A stretch of DNA of 64,000 nt from Lodderomyces elongisporus (GCF_030384665.1 NC_083676.1:1240001-1304000), one strand, 5' to 3'. Counted from the stretch's first letter, positions 8,553 through 19,121 are shown. Notes: generated by a model not told the origin, from the sequence alone. Numbers and translations are program-made.

Positions 8553-11500
8553 CTAAAGATTAAACATTTGATCAAACGGCAAATCTGCAAAAAAGTCCAA
8601 GCCACCGTAGTCTTCATATCCACCTAACCCCATTGCGCCCTGGGCATTGCTAAATCCTGGAGTAAGTGGATTCTCTATCACCATTGGTGTGAGACCAGTA
8701 TGTGATGCTAAATGATCATGTTGCCCTTGTGAACTTGCCGTTAATGTGGAACCATGTATTCCTGCATTTGATGGTTGTCTACTCCATCCAGGCAAATTAT
8801 GTCCATTATATGGCGTCCCTGGTTGAATAGTCACATCATCGCCAGCATTTGCACCTGAGTTTGTTGATGTACTGGGAAAAGGTGACTGAGAAGCAACTTG
8901 CGGCGGTTGTTGCTGCTTAACATCATTCTTTATTGACAACATCTGCAACCAAATCTTATCAATCTCTTCGCTGTTTACAAGGTCGAGGCCAAACTCATTG
9001 GCGAAAGTCTTTGCATCAACCGACAAATTCGATGCTGGAGTAGAGTAACCCCCAGACTCCGACGCACTGTTTTGACCATGCAGGGTAGACGAAGTACCCA
9101 TAGATTCAGGCGCAGACGACAACGATGAAACACTATACTGATGCTTAAACAGCGAACAGGATACATGATCACAAAATTCATGGCCCTGGATGCTAACTTT
9201 GCCTAAAGTGCGTAAAGCAACTTCACACATTTCAACCATTTCTGAAAGCTGATGAGTTGAAAACTCTGGAAGACGCAAGTTTTCTGAATTCAAGTGCGCT
9301 GGATGCTTGTAGAAATCCATTGTGGTAATCACTTTTAACAAGAAAGTGTGGCTCTTTGTCAACTTCCATGCATAAAAGTACCGTGTGCTGAGTTTTGATA
9401 CAGCAGCAATTGAGACCTCGGCGCATCTGGTGAGACACGATGAGAATTTACACAATTCTCTATAGTACTCATAATATTGATTATCGGCTGAGCATTTATC
9501 TTTATGATCAAGCTGAGATTTCAAAAAATAAATTGAGAGATTAACCCTTATAATCATGGCAATAAAGATCTGATTGGATTTGTGGATGATCTGCTGCAAT
9601 TTTGGATTGATAAACATATCACAAATAGCCTCACTGTTACCCATGAGCTCAAAGTAATGTGGCATAATCTCGGTTGCGGCAATTTTGAGAATTTTTTTAA
9701 GGTAAAAGAACGATAACTGCACATCCTTATGTTCATAATGAAGGAATAAATGGAAATAAACTGAAACGAAAAACGATTTTATCGAAATAAAATACTTTGC
9801 AGGAAAATTTCTTGCAACAATGTGTTTTTGAGGATCCTTTACCACCAAACAATCTTTTAAGGAAGTAAATGACTGTGAAAAGATTGCTTCATACTTTGTG
9901 AGCAAGTTGCATAAATCAGAAACTTTAATCCTCGCCTTCACACTCAAAATCAAGGTCAAGATTTCTTTTAAATGATTGTTCAATTTTGCGCCTGATCCAT
10001 ACCAAATATTTGTTACGTAACGGTCCAACTCTTTGTCGTAAAGATTCTCGTTTCCCTCTTCGTTGAATGGCAATTCTGTATCATAACTATCGGGACTTAT
10101 TAGCATCTGGCTTCCGTAAGAATAAGCCGAGTGGACATCTGACAGCACGAGTAAATACCATATTTTGCGTCCTAAATGATTCATCCTTTTATTTTCCAAC
10201 TCACCTGGAAATTTGTTAGGTTCACGATTTAACCCTAAAGAGTAGGCCATTTGTAAAACCAAACCGCCCATTGCATTTGTATCAGCCCCCTCGCCATCAT
10301 CTCCATCTTCGGGAGCAAACATGTAATATAACTTTATAAATAGTGCCAACTGCAACACAAAAATGGAAGTTCTTCTTAGAACGTCAAATTGATAAAGACA
10401 CGAGGTGGCAATATCAACAACATTTATGTCTATAGGGTTCTGCATTAAATACTTTGTATCCTGTGCTTTTTCAGAAGGGTCAGTCGAATTTAATCTTTCT
10501 TCATTAACCAGTAATTTGTTTGAAAAAAGAGATAAATATGATAACCGCATGACAACAAGTAAAGTCCCAAATATAGCAAGATCAAGTCTCCGTTCAATCT
10601 TAACGTCTTCAATTTTAATATCTTCATAAGATCTGGGCCCAATTATTTTCTCTACCCATTCCACAAAGTCATGTTGATCGAGAATAGGCATAAAAGGGTA
10701 ACACCATGCAAAAAATCGATCAATAAGCTTCCATACGACTTTTTTCTTAGGTAACATTTGCCTAATTCTTACAAGTAACTGCAACTCACAACTGAATTGT
10801 CCCTCATATAACGTCAATCCCAAGGGAAGCATTTCTTTGTTCAAATCCCTTTTCATCTTTTCCCTTAAAATATTATATGGCACCACATCTGCATACCCAC
10901 CTTTTTGTAACATTGTTTTCTTGAAATGAAGCTCTGATTCTTTTGGTTCACTTGTCACGAGTTGCGTGTTTTCCTGGGTTACTTCATTACTTCCTGGGCT
11001 AAAAACAAAGCTGGTGGATTCTTTTTGCTTTGCAATAAATTTCCAAAGTGCTCGCAATGCGGCATCTTTATTCATAAGAGATGACCATGCAAATGGCCCA
11101 TAGCTTATTCTCCTAAAGTCCTTACACAATACAGACGTGTAGTTTTCATAAAAATTAATGGTTTCTGTGTCATTTAAGTAAGGGTTAACATCAATTAGGC
11201 TTTTTTGCTTAGAATTGGACATGTTGCTATGCGGAGAATAACCAGGTGATGCATGGCTAGTTTCAGTATTAGCATTGGAGAAGCTGTTGTACGATGAAGA
11301 CTGTTCCCTGAAATTTATAGGCGGCAACTGTATACCAGTAGTACCTGGTGAACGATCCCTTGCATTTGATAGTCTCTGTGTAGTTGTAAATTGTGGTTGA
11401 CTTGTTATTCCAATTGGATGTGAAGAACCAAACGGCTGTACTGGACGTGTTTGTAAAAACCGTGGGCTCTGAGAAATTGGTGGATTTGGTAGCCTTGGGG

Positions 11501-12290
11501 CTGCTGTTGACAAAGGTGGCATTGTCTCACAACCAAAAGATAAGACAGCATCGGATCCAGATTTAAACCCAAATTCAGAACCAGTCCGACCTCCATACAG
11601 AGAACCGTACGAAGACCTAAAGTCAGATCCAGTGTTCAGCAAATTGTTGGATAGTGTTGGTTGGGCCAGACTCAAAGTGGACTCTATCGAGGCTAACTTT
11701 TCCTTTAAAGCCTTGAGTTCTTGTAATGACGCATCTACGTCAACATCATTGGGTTTCAGCACCTTATTAGGGTGGGAAATTTCTGAGCCACTTCCCATGC
11801 TACTGCTAGTGGTACTGCTAGAGTTACCTCTAGTGCCACTGCCGGTGCTCGTATCTGTACTTGAAACACCATTTGTTTTTTCTCTTTTACGTTTATTGCT
11901 ATTTGCATTATGTGAAGTTTTTCCTCCCATATTAGCAGTGTTGAAATTCATAAACTGAATAGGTTGACTAGCACTTCTTTGATACAGTAAAATAGGCGGG
12001 TTTTGGCTATTACTCAGATCATTTTGTGTTCTTTCATTTGTAATGGGAGATTCATTTTCGTAAACACAAGGAATTTTGCGGCGACTTTTCAAACAATTGG
12101 TACATGGCCATGTTCTCGAACATCTAATTTTTCGAATTCTGCAATTCTGACAAACGTTACTACTCCGCTTTTTCCTCTCCAGTGTGGTTTCGCTTGCTTC
12201 AGATTCCGTACCGGGTTTTGGTTTTGAAACATGTTCCACTTGAGTCGGAGTAGAAGTTTCCTGTTTCTGGTTTTGCATGTCAATGCTCAT
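8553..12290 (-). CDS. MRR1: Zn(II)2Cys6 transcription factor, MRR1-like
   Basis: A 1245-residue nuclear regulator. The ATG at 12288-12290 is used; the open frame extends further upstream only from a TTG. The zinc cluster is C47-x2-C50-x6-C57-x5-C63-x2-C66-x8-C75, followed by Ser/Asn-rich linker. A conserved block (DVNPYLNDTETINFYENYT, then GPFAWSSLM) precedes a fungal-specific regulatory domain with the segment KKKVVWKLIDRFF. The protein ends FADLPFDQMFNL, a likely acidic/hydrophobic activation segment. In C. albicans, Mrr1 activates the MDR1 efflux pump, and gain-of-function changes give fluconazole resistance. Assignment rests on recalled similarity and the locus. The 4-kb upstream neighbour is a clear paralogue, so orthology between the two needs a tree. 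Confidence 0.78.
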   Translation of the reverse strand: MSIDMQNQKQETSTPTQVEHVSKPKPGTESEASETTLERKKRSSNVCQNCRIRKIRCSRTWPCTNCLKSRRKIPCVYENESPITNERTQNDLSNSQNPPILLYQRSASQPIQFMNFNTANMGGKTSHNANSNKRKREKTNGVSSTDTSTGSGTRGNSSSTTSSSMGSGSEISHPNKVLKPNDVDVDASLQELKALKEKLASIESTLSLAQPTLSNNLLNTGSDFRSSYGSLYGGRTGSEFGFKSGSDAVLSFGCETMPPLSTAAPRLPNPPISQSPRFLQTRPVQPFGSSHPIGITSQPQFTTTQRLSNARDRSPGTTGIQLPPINFREQSSSYNSFSNANTETSHASPGYSPHSNMSNSKQKSLIDVNPYLNDTETINFYENYTSVLCKDFRRISYGPFAWSSLMNKDAALRALWKFIAKQKESTSFVFSPGSNEVTQENTQLVTSEPKESELHFKKTMLQKGGYADVVPYNILREKMKRDLNKEMLPLGLTLYEGQFSCELQLLVRIRQMLPKKKVVWKLIDRFFAWCYPFMPILDQHDFVEWVEKIIGPRSYEDIKIEDVKIERRLDLAIFGTLLVVMRLSYLSLFSNKLLVNEERLNSTDPSEKAQDTKYLMQNPIDINVVDIATSCLYQFDVLRRTSIFVLQLALFIKLYYMFAPEDGDDGEGADTNAMGGLVLQMAYSLGLNREPNKFPGELENKRMNHLGRKIWYLLVLSDVHSAYSYGSQMLISPDSYDTELPFNEEGNENLYDKELDRYVTNIWYGSGAKLNNHLKEILTLILSVKARIKVSDLCNLLTKYEAIFSQSFTSLKDCLVVKDPQKHIVARNFPAKYFISIKSFFVSVYFHLFLHYEHKDVQLSFFYLKKILKIAATEIMPHYFELMGNSEAICDMFINPKLQQIIHKSNQIFIAMIIRVNLSIYFLKSQLDHKDKCSADNQYYEYYRELCKFSSCLTRCAEVSIAAVSKLSTRYFYAWKLTKSHTFLLKVITTMDFYKHPAHLNSENLRLPEFSTHQLSEMVEMCEVALRTLGKVSIQGHEFCDHVSCSLFKHQYSVSSLSSAPESMGTSSTLHGQNSASESGGYSTPASNLSVDAKTFANEFGLDLVNSEEIDKIWLQMLSIKNDVKQQQPPQVASQSPFPSTSTNSGANAGDDVTIQPGTPYNGHNLPGWSRQPSNAGIHGSTLTASSQGQHDHLASHTGLTPMVIENPLTPGFSNAQGAMGLGGYEDYGGLDFFADLPFDQMFNL

Positions 12291-13183
12291 TATGACCAAT
12301 TTCAAATCAAAAATTTGCCGCTCGATTATAACTGTAAATTTTTTTTTGCCTTGGCGAATCAAACGAAACTATATTTTTACAAGTATACAGCTTGGGATGA
12401 CGTGGTAGGCTCCTTTAGTATGAATATTCAAACTCTTCAAGATCTCTATGCCCTTTAAAAATAAAGCTTATTTTTCTGTAAAGATGAAAAGTGTCGATAA
12501 CTCTTGCACGATTATTTCAACACAGCCGATGGCGACCTCAACCTTGCTGTGAAATGTCTAAGTTGAACGGTTTCTTTTTTTTTTCTCTTTTTTTTGTTTT
12601 TTCCTAAGTTAAAAGCAAAGGCAAAATGGAAAAAAAAAGTAATAATAACTAAACAGACCTGTTTGTAGGCTTGATAACAAAAAGCCAAATTTTTTTAGAA
12701 TAACCTGCTATCAGATTCACCCGCTTTGAAATCGTAATATTCTTAAGGAAGTTAGATGAGGGTGAAACAGATAATGCTCGGGTGATTTCCTAAAACTGAA
12801 TTAACGGATCCGCGCAAATACTATTTTTCCAAATTTTTTCTCAAAAGTACACGACCGATGTTTGGTCTGTGTTGTTGTTATCACGAACGGCGCTTTCAAT
12901 AGTGCGGAAAATTAAACACTTCTTTAGTTCGTGCAGCGTCGTCGCATGATTGCAAAAAAGGAACGAACAAATTGAAAATCAATATATATATTAATAAAGA
13001 ATATGGCAACAGTATGCCAAAGAAATAACGAAAAAGAAAAAGAAGAAAAAGAAAATACTGAGAAAAGCAAAAATTTCGTAGATTTATTTGAGATTACAGA
13101 TTTTAATTACATTATAGAACAAATTGAACTTAGAACCATTAAATCTTAAAGTTGATAAAAAGATATAACAGAAAATAATTATT
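12291..13183 (-). promoter_or_regulatory. Upstream region of the MRR1-like gene
   Basis: 893 bp between two same-strand zinc-cluster genes. It holds several CGG/CCG triplets in AT-rich DNA: the palindrome CGGATCCG at 12805-12812, and CGG within CGAACGGCGC (near 12889) and GTGCGGAA (near 12903). These are the half-sites zinc-cluster proteins bind, so self- or cross-regulation is possible. No RNA gene or ORF was recognised. Confidence 0.45.
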
Positions 13184-16100
13184 CTATAAATCAAAAAGTT
13201 TCTCTAATGGTAGATCCTCAAAGAGGTCGGTGTAATTGAAGATATTTGGCGGCGGGTAAGAATATGGATGCGATGGTCCGGCTTGATTCAAATCTGGAGG
13301 TTGAGGTTGAGATTGAGGCTGATGACGAGTTGAAGGATGAGGTTGAGGCTGAGGCTTTGGTTGATGTGCAAGATGAGATTGAGACCGCGGTTGAAACTGA
13401 GAATGAGAATGAAATTGTGATTGTGATTGTGTTTGTGATTGAGACTGATTTTGAAGCAGAGGGGAAAATTGCTGCGGAGGTTGAAACAGATTTAATGATG
13501 GGAATGGCAGTTGCATCTGACGACGCGGCTCACCTTCAATAGACTGTGATTGTGTTTGTAGATGAGCCGATTGTACTCCATTAGCACTCATTGGATACAT
13601 TTGTGAACTTGATGCATAATTGATGCCATCTGTAGGTATATTGTAGTTTCCTATCAGGGAAACTTGGCTATTCAGACGCAAGTGGTAAGGATTACTCATG
13701 TCCCGACGATTGTAACCTTGTTCCAAAAACCCATTCAGGTTATTGGATTTGAGTGATAACATTTGTAACCAGATTGAATCAATCTCGGCACTGTTGTCAA
13801 ATGTCATATCTTCAAATCCAGCAAAAAATAATCCTTTTGGATCTGTGCCTGAAAGTGGGGAAACCTCATCCACGGTCTCACCAGAGTTTGTTTCAATAGT
13901 TTGACTGGAAACAGTTGACAATTTTTCAGTTTTTCCAAATTTTTCAGTTTCTCTAGTTCTTTCAGTTTTACTAGTTTCTTTAGTTTCTCTAGTTCTTTCA
14001 GTTTTACTAGTTTCTTTAGTTTCTCTAGCTTCTCCAGTTTCTCTAGCTTTTCCAGTTTTTCCAGTTTTTTCAATTCTCTCACTACTAGTAGGAAATTGTT
14101 GTCTTTGCTCAGTCCCTGTCAGTAAACATGTTGACTTATTGTTATTTCTGTGGTTTTCTCTCGCTGGATCACCCATTTTAAAGATACCTGGAAGATCAAC
14201 CTCTTCACAGTAAGTAAAAACCAATTTTTGTAAAATTTCCAACCCCGAAGAAGCAATATTGTTGAGCTGCTGAAGTCTTCGATAGTTTGGGGTTGGGAAA
14301 TTCACAGCTTCTTTATGCTTCGCCTTATAAAATTTGGGGCTTGTGGCTATTTGCAAGTAATAATTTTGAGTCTTTACCGCCTCCCAGGCCAAATAGTATC
14401 GACTACTCAACATCGACAATGCTGCAAGGCAAACACGGCAACTCTTTTCCATCAATGTAATAAGTGTGCTTGTTTCATCAAGTAATTTTTGAAAATCTGG
14501 GTCATGTTGCACTTTTGTCTTGTTTGTTGTTGCATTCTCGTCATTTGATAGTCTCAACAAAGAAACATTACTGACAACTATCGCAGTGAGACACAAATCG
14601 CTAATCTTGACAATAATTTGAATTATACTAGGATTGATAAACAAGTCAGCACCTTCACCAAATATTTCTTGACTTTTTGTGATCAAGGCAAAACTATAAG
14701 GAAGGTCCTCCAAGAAAGCGAGTTCAAACTGCTTTCTTAAATAGAAAAAACACAAATCCTTATTAGATTTCTCGTAATGGTTGCACAAGTAACGGTAGTT
14801 GATCATTAAAAACGCATTCATTTTGAGTAAAGCTTGTACTTTCATCATTTTACTTGTACGATATCCAAGCTCTTTTTCTTCCAATGCACTCATATAGTTG
14901 CTCAAGTTGCCCAAAAGTAACTTCACCCCCTGTTCCAAATGGTTCAAGTGATTTGTTAGCTCCATTACCTTGACTTTTCCTTCAACATCCAAATATAGCT
15001 GTGTCAACATGCGCACTGGCCCACGTATTAATGCGGTTATGAATGCAAAATAGAAATAACAAGTCTTGTCTATTTCCTTATTTTCCAAATTAGAATTTTG
15101 CTCGGTATAGTATGGCCTTTTGGTATCATAAGATTCCTTACGGATCAGCATAGGCCATCCATAAGCACAAGTCAAGCTTTGTTCCGCTGAAACCATGAAA
15201 TACCACATTTTTCGATATAAATTTTTCAATTTCTCATCCTTTGAGACTGTGACTTTATCAGGTTCTCTATTGAGGCCAAGCATATAGCTCATTGCAATTA
15301 AATTACATGTCTTGATATGACTATCGCCGCCATCGCGGCCATCGCCTTCTTCAGGAGCATAAGTTCGATAGAGCCTGAGGTATATTGCGCATTGTAATGT
15401 GGGAATACAGACTTGTCCCAATTTTTCCAAATGATGATAACAAGCCAGTGCAATATCCGCTGTATCAATGTTAACTGGGTTTAGAAGAAGATACTTTTTC
15501 TCAGCAACTTCCCCAGTGGGTGCCGGGTCTGTTAATACCTTTTCATTATGAAAGCCACGATTGTGAAACAAGGACAAATATGATAAACGAAGAATAACTA
15601 AAAGAATCCCCAAATTAGCAAAATCTATCCGACTACTGATCCTTATTTGAGGTTTCACTTCCTGATACAATTCTGGGCCAATAATGTTTTCAATCGCGGA
15701 GACAAATTGGCTCTCAATAATGAATGGCATCATGGGGTACAACAATTTCAAAAATCGTTTAAATAATAGCCAGATAACTCGTTTTTTTGGAATGACCGAT
15801 TGTATTTGTTCGATCAAATTGCTTTCCCGTTCCTTCGCGCCTGTTTGTACACTCAATCCTAAAGCAAAAGTTGTAACATTAAGTTTACCTGATGGATTCT
15901 GTACATCTTTGAAAGGCGTAGTAGTAGCGGCATCAGCAAGCGGAGGAGGAGGAGGAGGAGGAGAAGAAAGAAAAGAAGAAGAAGAAGAGGAAGAAGAAGA
16001 AGGAGCTGTAGTCGATGGTGTTGTGTTTGCTTTTTTGGTTACCGCTGTTGTATCCCCACTTTTTCTTTCCTTTTCCCCCTCTCCTATCGTTTCATTTTGA

Positions 16101-17185
16101 TTTTCTTCTGTCTTTGCTTCAAAGATGGACAAATTTTCGCCATCCATAAGCAAAGTGGATTTGATCCTCGCATCTTTTGGAAGCATTAATTTCCTTAATG
16201 GATCGTATGTGATTCCTATACTTGCTCTCTTGATATTCTCCAACTCTTTTTGCTCAGAAGCATAGCTTCGCAATGCTCGCATGGTTGGCGAAATACGCAA
16301 TAGGTAGGACCACGATAACGGTGAGAACATTTTTGGTTTGTTCAAGTCGTTATAATGTGATTTTTCTGATTGAAGTTCAATTGTCTCATCAGATCTGAGG
16401 TACGGGTTAATACCGAGTAAAGATCTTTCAGGTCGAGATAATTCAGAAAGACGAAGCTCGCTGGTGACTGACATGTCTGTAGAGTATTCCAATACGGTGT
16501 CTGTGGTGACATTTTCCAAAGGAACATAACCTGGCCGTGATTCTTCGTGTGCGGAAAAGATAACATGTCTATACGTATTGATTGATTTGTTGTACACTAA
16601 ATCAGCAGGTTTTGCTGATTGTAGGTGGATCACCTTGTTATTGTTACCTTGTGGTTTGACTAGCTGTTCTTTAAATTGCAGCTCATATGCTTTGACTTTA
16701 GCTTGTAAAGCTTCCAACTGAGACTTACCAATCAAAACACATACATCGGGGGAGCGCTCACGTGGGGTACTTTCTAAGAAGTTGTCCTCAATCTTTGTAG
16801 CTACCTCTCCTTCATAAGATGCGCCCGAGATTGAAGTTATGGGCAAGGTTTCTACCAAAGTTTTTGTTCTCTTTCTATCCAGCTCGGCTGATATACCCTC
16901 TTTTTTTAAAGACTTTCTTTTTTGTTTCTTGTTTAATCGCTCATCATATTGACATTGATCAACAATCCCCTTTTTCTGGCAAGTATCACATGGCTTACCT
17001 CTCGAACATTTCACTTTCCTTCTCCGGCATGGAAAACACAGTAGACTAGCTCTATTTCTTGTCTTATGGGTAACACTATTTGTATTTGTAACTAAGTCTG
17101 GATTTGGATTTGCATCAGTATGACTATTTTGACCGGGTATTGTAAATTCATCGTGTTGCTGATTGGGTTCTGGATTTTGATACAT
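13184..17185 (-). CDS. Zn(II)2Cys6 transcription factor, paralogue of MRR1-like neighbour
   Basis: 1333 residues from the ATG at 17183-17185; the longer open frame begins only at a TTG. The zinc cluster is C50-x2-C53-x6-C60-x5-C66-x2-C69-x8-C78. It shares with the downstream gene the INPYL block, an SPLSW segment, the KKRVIWLLFKRF segment, RLSYLSLF, the IDSIWLQMLS helix and a C-terminus ending FEDLPLEKLFDL. The middle has Ser and Pro runs (around 15,935-16,010). A three-residue repeat with Thr at each third position lies at 13,914-14,079, and the C-terminal ~120 residues are Gln/Ser/Pro-rich. It probably arose by tandem duplication and corresponds to the extra zinc-cluster genes beside MRR1 in C. 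albicans. Targets unknown. Confidence 0.85.
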   Translation of the reverse strand: MYQNPEPNQQHDEFTIPGQNSHTDANPNPDLVTNTNSVTHKTRNRASLLCFPCRRRKVKCSRGKPCDTCQKKGIVDQCQYDERLNKKQKRKSLKKEGISAELDRKRTKTLVETLPITSISGASYEGEVATKIEDNFLESTPRERSPDVCVLIGKSQLEALQAKVKAYELQFKEQLVKPQGNNNKVIHLQSAKPADLVYNKSINTYRHVIFSAHEESRPGYVPLENVTTDTVLEYSTDMSVTSELRLSELSRPERSLLGINPYLRSDETIELQSEKSHYNDLNKPKMFSPLSWSYLLRISPTMRALRSYASEQKELENIKRASIGITYDPLRKLMLPKDARIKSTLLMDGENLSIFEAKTEENQNETIGEGEKERKSGDTTAVTKKANTTPSTTAPSSSSSSSSSFLSSPPPPPPPLADAATTTPFKDVQNPSGKLNVTTFALGLSVQTGAKERESNLIEQIQSVIPKKRVIWLLFKRFLKLLYPMMPFIIESQFVSAIENIIGPELYQEVKPQIRISSRIDFANLGILLVILRLSYLSLFHNRGFHNEKVLTDPAPTGEVAEKKYLLLNPVNIDTADIALACYHHLEKLGQVCIPTLQCAIYLRLYRTYAPEEGDGRDGGDSHIKTCNLIAMSYMLGLNREPDKVTVSKDEKLKNLYRKMWYFMVSAEQSLTCAYGWPMLIRKESYDTKRPYYTEQNSNLENKEIDKTCYFYFAFITALIRGPVRMLTQLYLDVEGKVKVMELTNHLNHLEQGVKLLLGNLSNYMSALEEKELGYRTSKMMKVQALLKMNAFLMINYRYLCNHYEKSNKDLCFFYLRKQFELAFLEDLPYSFALITKSQEIFGEGADLFINPSIIQIIVKISDLCLTAIVVSNVSLLRLSNDENATTNKTKVQHDPDFQKLLDETSTLITLMEKSCRVCLAALSMLSSRYYLAWEAVKTQNYYLQIATSPKFYKAKHKEAVNFPTPNYRRLQQLNNIASSGLEILQKLVFTYCEEVDLPGIFKMGDPARENHRNNNKSTCLLTGTEQRQQFPTSSERIEKTGKTGKARETGEARETKETSKTERTRETKETSKTERTRETEKFGKTEKLSTVSSQTIETNSGETVDEVSPLSGTDPKGLFFAGFEDMTFDNSAEIDSIWLQMLSLKSNNLNGFLEQGYNRRDMSNPYHLRLNSQVSLIGNYNIPTDGINYASSSQMYPMSANGVQSAHLQTQSQSIEGEPRRQMQLPFPSLNLFQPPQQFSPLLQNQSQSQTQSQSQFHSHSQFQPRSQSHLAHQPKPQPQPHPSTRHQPQSQPQPPDLNQAGPSHPYSYPPPNIFNYTDLFEDLPLEKLFDL
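13914..14079 (-). repeat. 9-bp coding repeat (three-residue x-x-Thr repeat)
   Basis: On the coding strand the units read RET, KET, SKT, ERT, GKT and similar, about 17 in a row. A 36-bp higher-order unit (RETKETSKTERT) occurs twice. The segment is highly charged and probably disordered, and is expected to vary in length between strains. Confidence 0.8.
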
Positions 17186-17616
17186 TTGCAAAAAAAGGAA
17201 AAGGAAAAAAAAAAATTCAAAAATCAAAAATAAGAGAACAGAAAAAAAAAATCAAAAATCAAAAGCACCAAACACAAATTTGAGTTTGAATTATAATGTA
17301 TTCGTCTTTGTCGAGTGAACAGCTATGTATTGACTGATTTAAAGATGCTCAAATAAGATGATAAGGTACTGCTTGTCTATGATGTGGTTGGTTGTGTTGC
17401 AAAAGAATTGAAACATGTATCTCAAAGATGTTTCCAAAAAAAAAAAATATATATATATATTATTACCGAGGGTATTTGGGTAATCGCACAAAATCTAATC
17501 TCCGAGAAAAAAACGAGGTCTAGCCGGTCTAAAAGTTGCATTTGTATATATCTATATTTATATATATTTATATTTATATATTGATATATGTACCATACAT
17601 ACATTATTATATAACA
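17186..17616. other. Intergenic, promoter of second zinc-cluster gene
   Basis: 431 bp with A-runs, a TA dinucleotide tract near 17448-17460 and a TATATTTATA-rich stretch at 17545-17580. No gene or specific site recognised. Confidence 0.4.
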
Positions 17617-18795
17617 TTACTCTATATTTCTATTTGCTCCATATGATGTAGTATTGACGTCACCTTGGGAGTTGTTAAGTAAGGGCTCTGAAGCAGAAGA
17701 TGGCCTACTTATACCGGCATTGACACATGCGCTATTGCACAAACTGCTTTCTTCATCTCCTTCGTCATCATTTGCAAAATCTTTATTGTACAAAAAGAAT
17801 TGGATGAATATGGTAAAGTCCAATCCCAAGGTGCCCAAAGATCCTGCAAGCCACGAACTGTTAACCCAGAGATAATGCCAGCTCATATCGATTGACAATA
17901 TCGAAATGACATATGTCAAATTACCTAAGCATGCAAAAAGAAAGAACATAAAAGAGATTCCTTCGCATGATTTCCTCTCGTAGTTCAAAACAATTTGTGG
18001 AACTCTTGAGACCAAGTAGAGAATGGCACATAGCCAGCCAAAAGTTTGCGCTAACGGGTCGTAAACCAAATCTTGTGGTTTATGAATTTCGCCTGGATGC
18101 TTTCTTTGGTGGTCTTGGTCTTTCAAGTAGGAGATGTACCATCCAACAATTCCCGAAACAATGACAATAGCAACCATTAGTGAGTTGAGCAAAAATGTCA
18201 GAGTGTTGCTAGATTTAGGTGGGGTTGACACCGATGATGACGACGATAATGATAATGATGTTGATGATGATGCTGCTGGTGGTGCTGGTGGTGGTGGTGC
18301 TAAAAGTTGTGTATTTGCAGCTTCCAAATCTTCTTGTCTCATATCGGAAGAAGCTCTAGCTGAGCCATTTGCATTGTGGTTATGATGATGGTGGTGATGG
18401 TGATGGTGTTCTGGCAAATTTTCATTCATGGGGTTGGCCGGTGACAAATGGTACAAGTCTGGCTTATTCTTAGCTTCATCGGCAACATTGGATGTACCAT
18501 TTCCATATATTAAACATTGCCATAGTAACACAATATCAGCCAAAGTGTAATACACGGCAAGTACAATCATGGTTGGCAACACCCCTTGAAGCACTGCGCC
18601 AAGCACGTTAAACACGTCACCCGCAAGCCATAGTATAATAAATGTTAACGATAAGCCTTCAGATGATTTTCTTGTAAAGTTTTCATAGATTTGTGGAGCG
18701 AATACAATGATCCAACATGCGAGGGAGATGGAACCAGTGATCCCGCTAATTGCTTGTGCGTCTAATATGATCGGTGCTGGGGGTGGAATCATCAT
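17617..18795 (-). CDS. PQ-loop vacuolar basic amino acid transporter (Ypq family)
   Basis: A 392-residue multi-span membrane protein with two PQ-loop repeats, as in yeast Ypq1-3 and human PQLC2, which export cationic amino acids from vacuole/lysosome. The first repeat has FAPQIYENF near residues 31-39, followed by KSSEGLS and further membrane spans. The second has RVPQIVLNYERKSCEGIS in the C-terminal third. Between them is a hydrophilic loop with nine consecutive histidines (130-138), an Ala/Pro tract and a Ser-rich tract. The start ATG at 18793-18795 is followed by a second ATG. Family call is firm; which Ypq member it is cannot be decided by eye. Confidence 0.87.
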   Translation of the reverse strand: MMIPPPAPIILDAQAISGITGSISLACWIIVFAPQIYENFTRKSSEGLSLTFIILWLAGDVFNVLGAVLQGVLPTMIVLAVYYTLADIVLLWQCLIYGNGTSNVADEAKNKPDLYHLSPANPMNENLPEHHHHHHHHHNHNANGSARASSDMRQEDLEAANTQLLAPPPPAPPAASSSTSLSLSSSSSVSTPPKSSNTLTFLLNSLMVAIVIVSGIVGWYISYLKDQDHQRKHPGEIHKPQDLVYDPLAQTFGWLCAILYLVSRVPQIVLNYERKSCEGISFMFFLFACLGNLTYVISILSIDMSWHYLWVNSSWLAGSLGTLGLDFTIFIQFFLYNKDFANDDEGDEESSLCNSACVNAGISRPSSASEPLLNNSQGDVNTTSYGANRNIE

Positions 18796-19121
18796 GGGAA
18801 TCCAAAAAAAAAAAAAATGAGAAAGGGGGAAACGAATATATTTGCACTATTTGTTTCTGAAGTAAAACGACTGATGATGTATCCAACAAGTTTGGCGAGT
18901 GAAAGTGGAAAGGAATGTATATAGAAAATGAAACCTGACAGAGAGAAAGTGGAAAAGAATTTTTTATATTCTTCTTTCCTTTAAAATTAAAACCAAAAAA
19001 GAAATTAGTGGGCAAAAAAAAAAGGCAATTTCATATTATACATTCTCCACATACACTCTATGGCAACTTTGGGTCAACGTAATTTTTTTTTTCTCTTTCT
19101 TCCGCTCAACGTTGCGCGAGA

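Noticed and set aside
13246..13542. Plus-strand Glu/Val-rich ORF
   Set aside because: Shadow of the Gln/Ser/Pro-rich C-terminus of the zinc-cluster gene on the minus strand; acidic pattern follows from the repeat codons.
13804..14082. Lys-Leu-Glu repeat ORF resembling a coiled coil
   Set aside because: Alternate frame of the 9-bp repeat within the second zinc-cluster gene; any frame of a 9-bp repeat is periodic.
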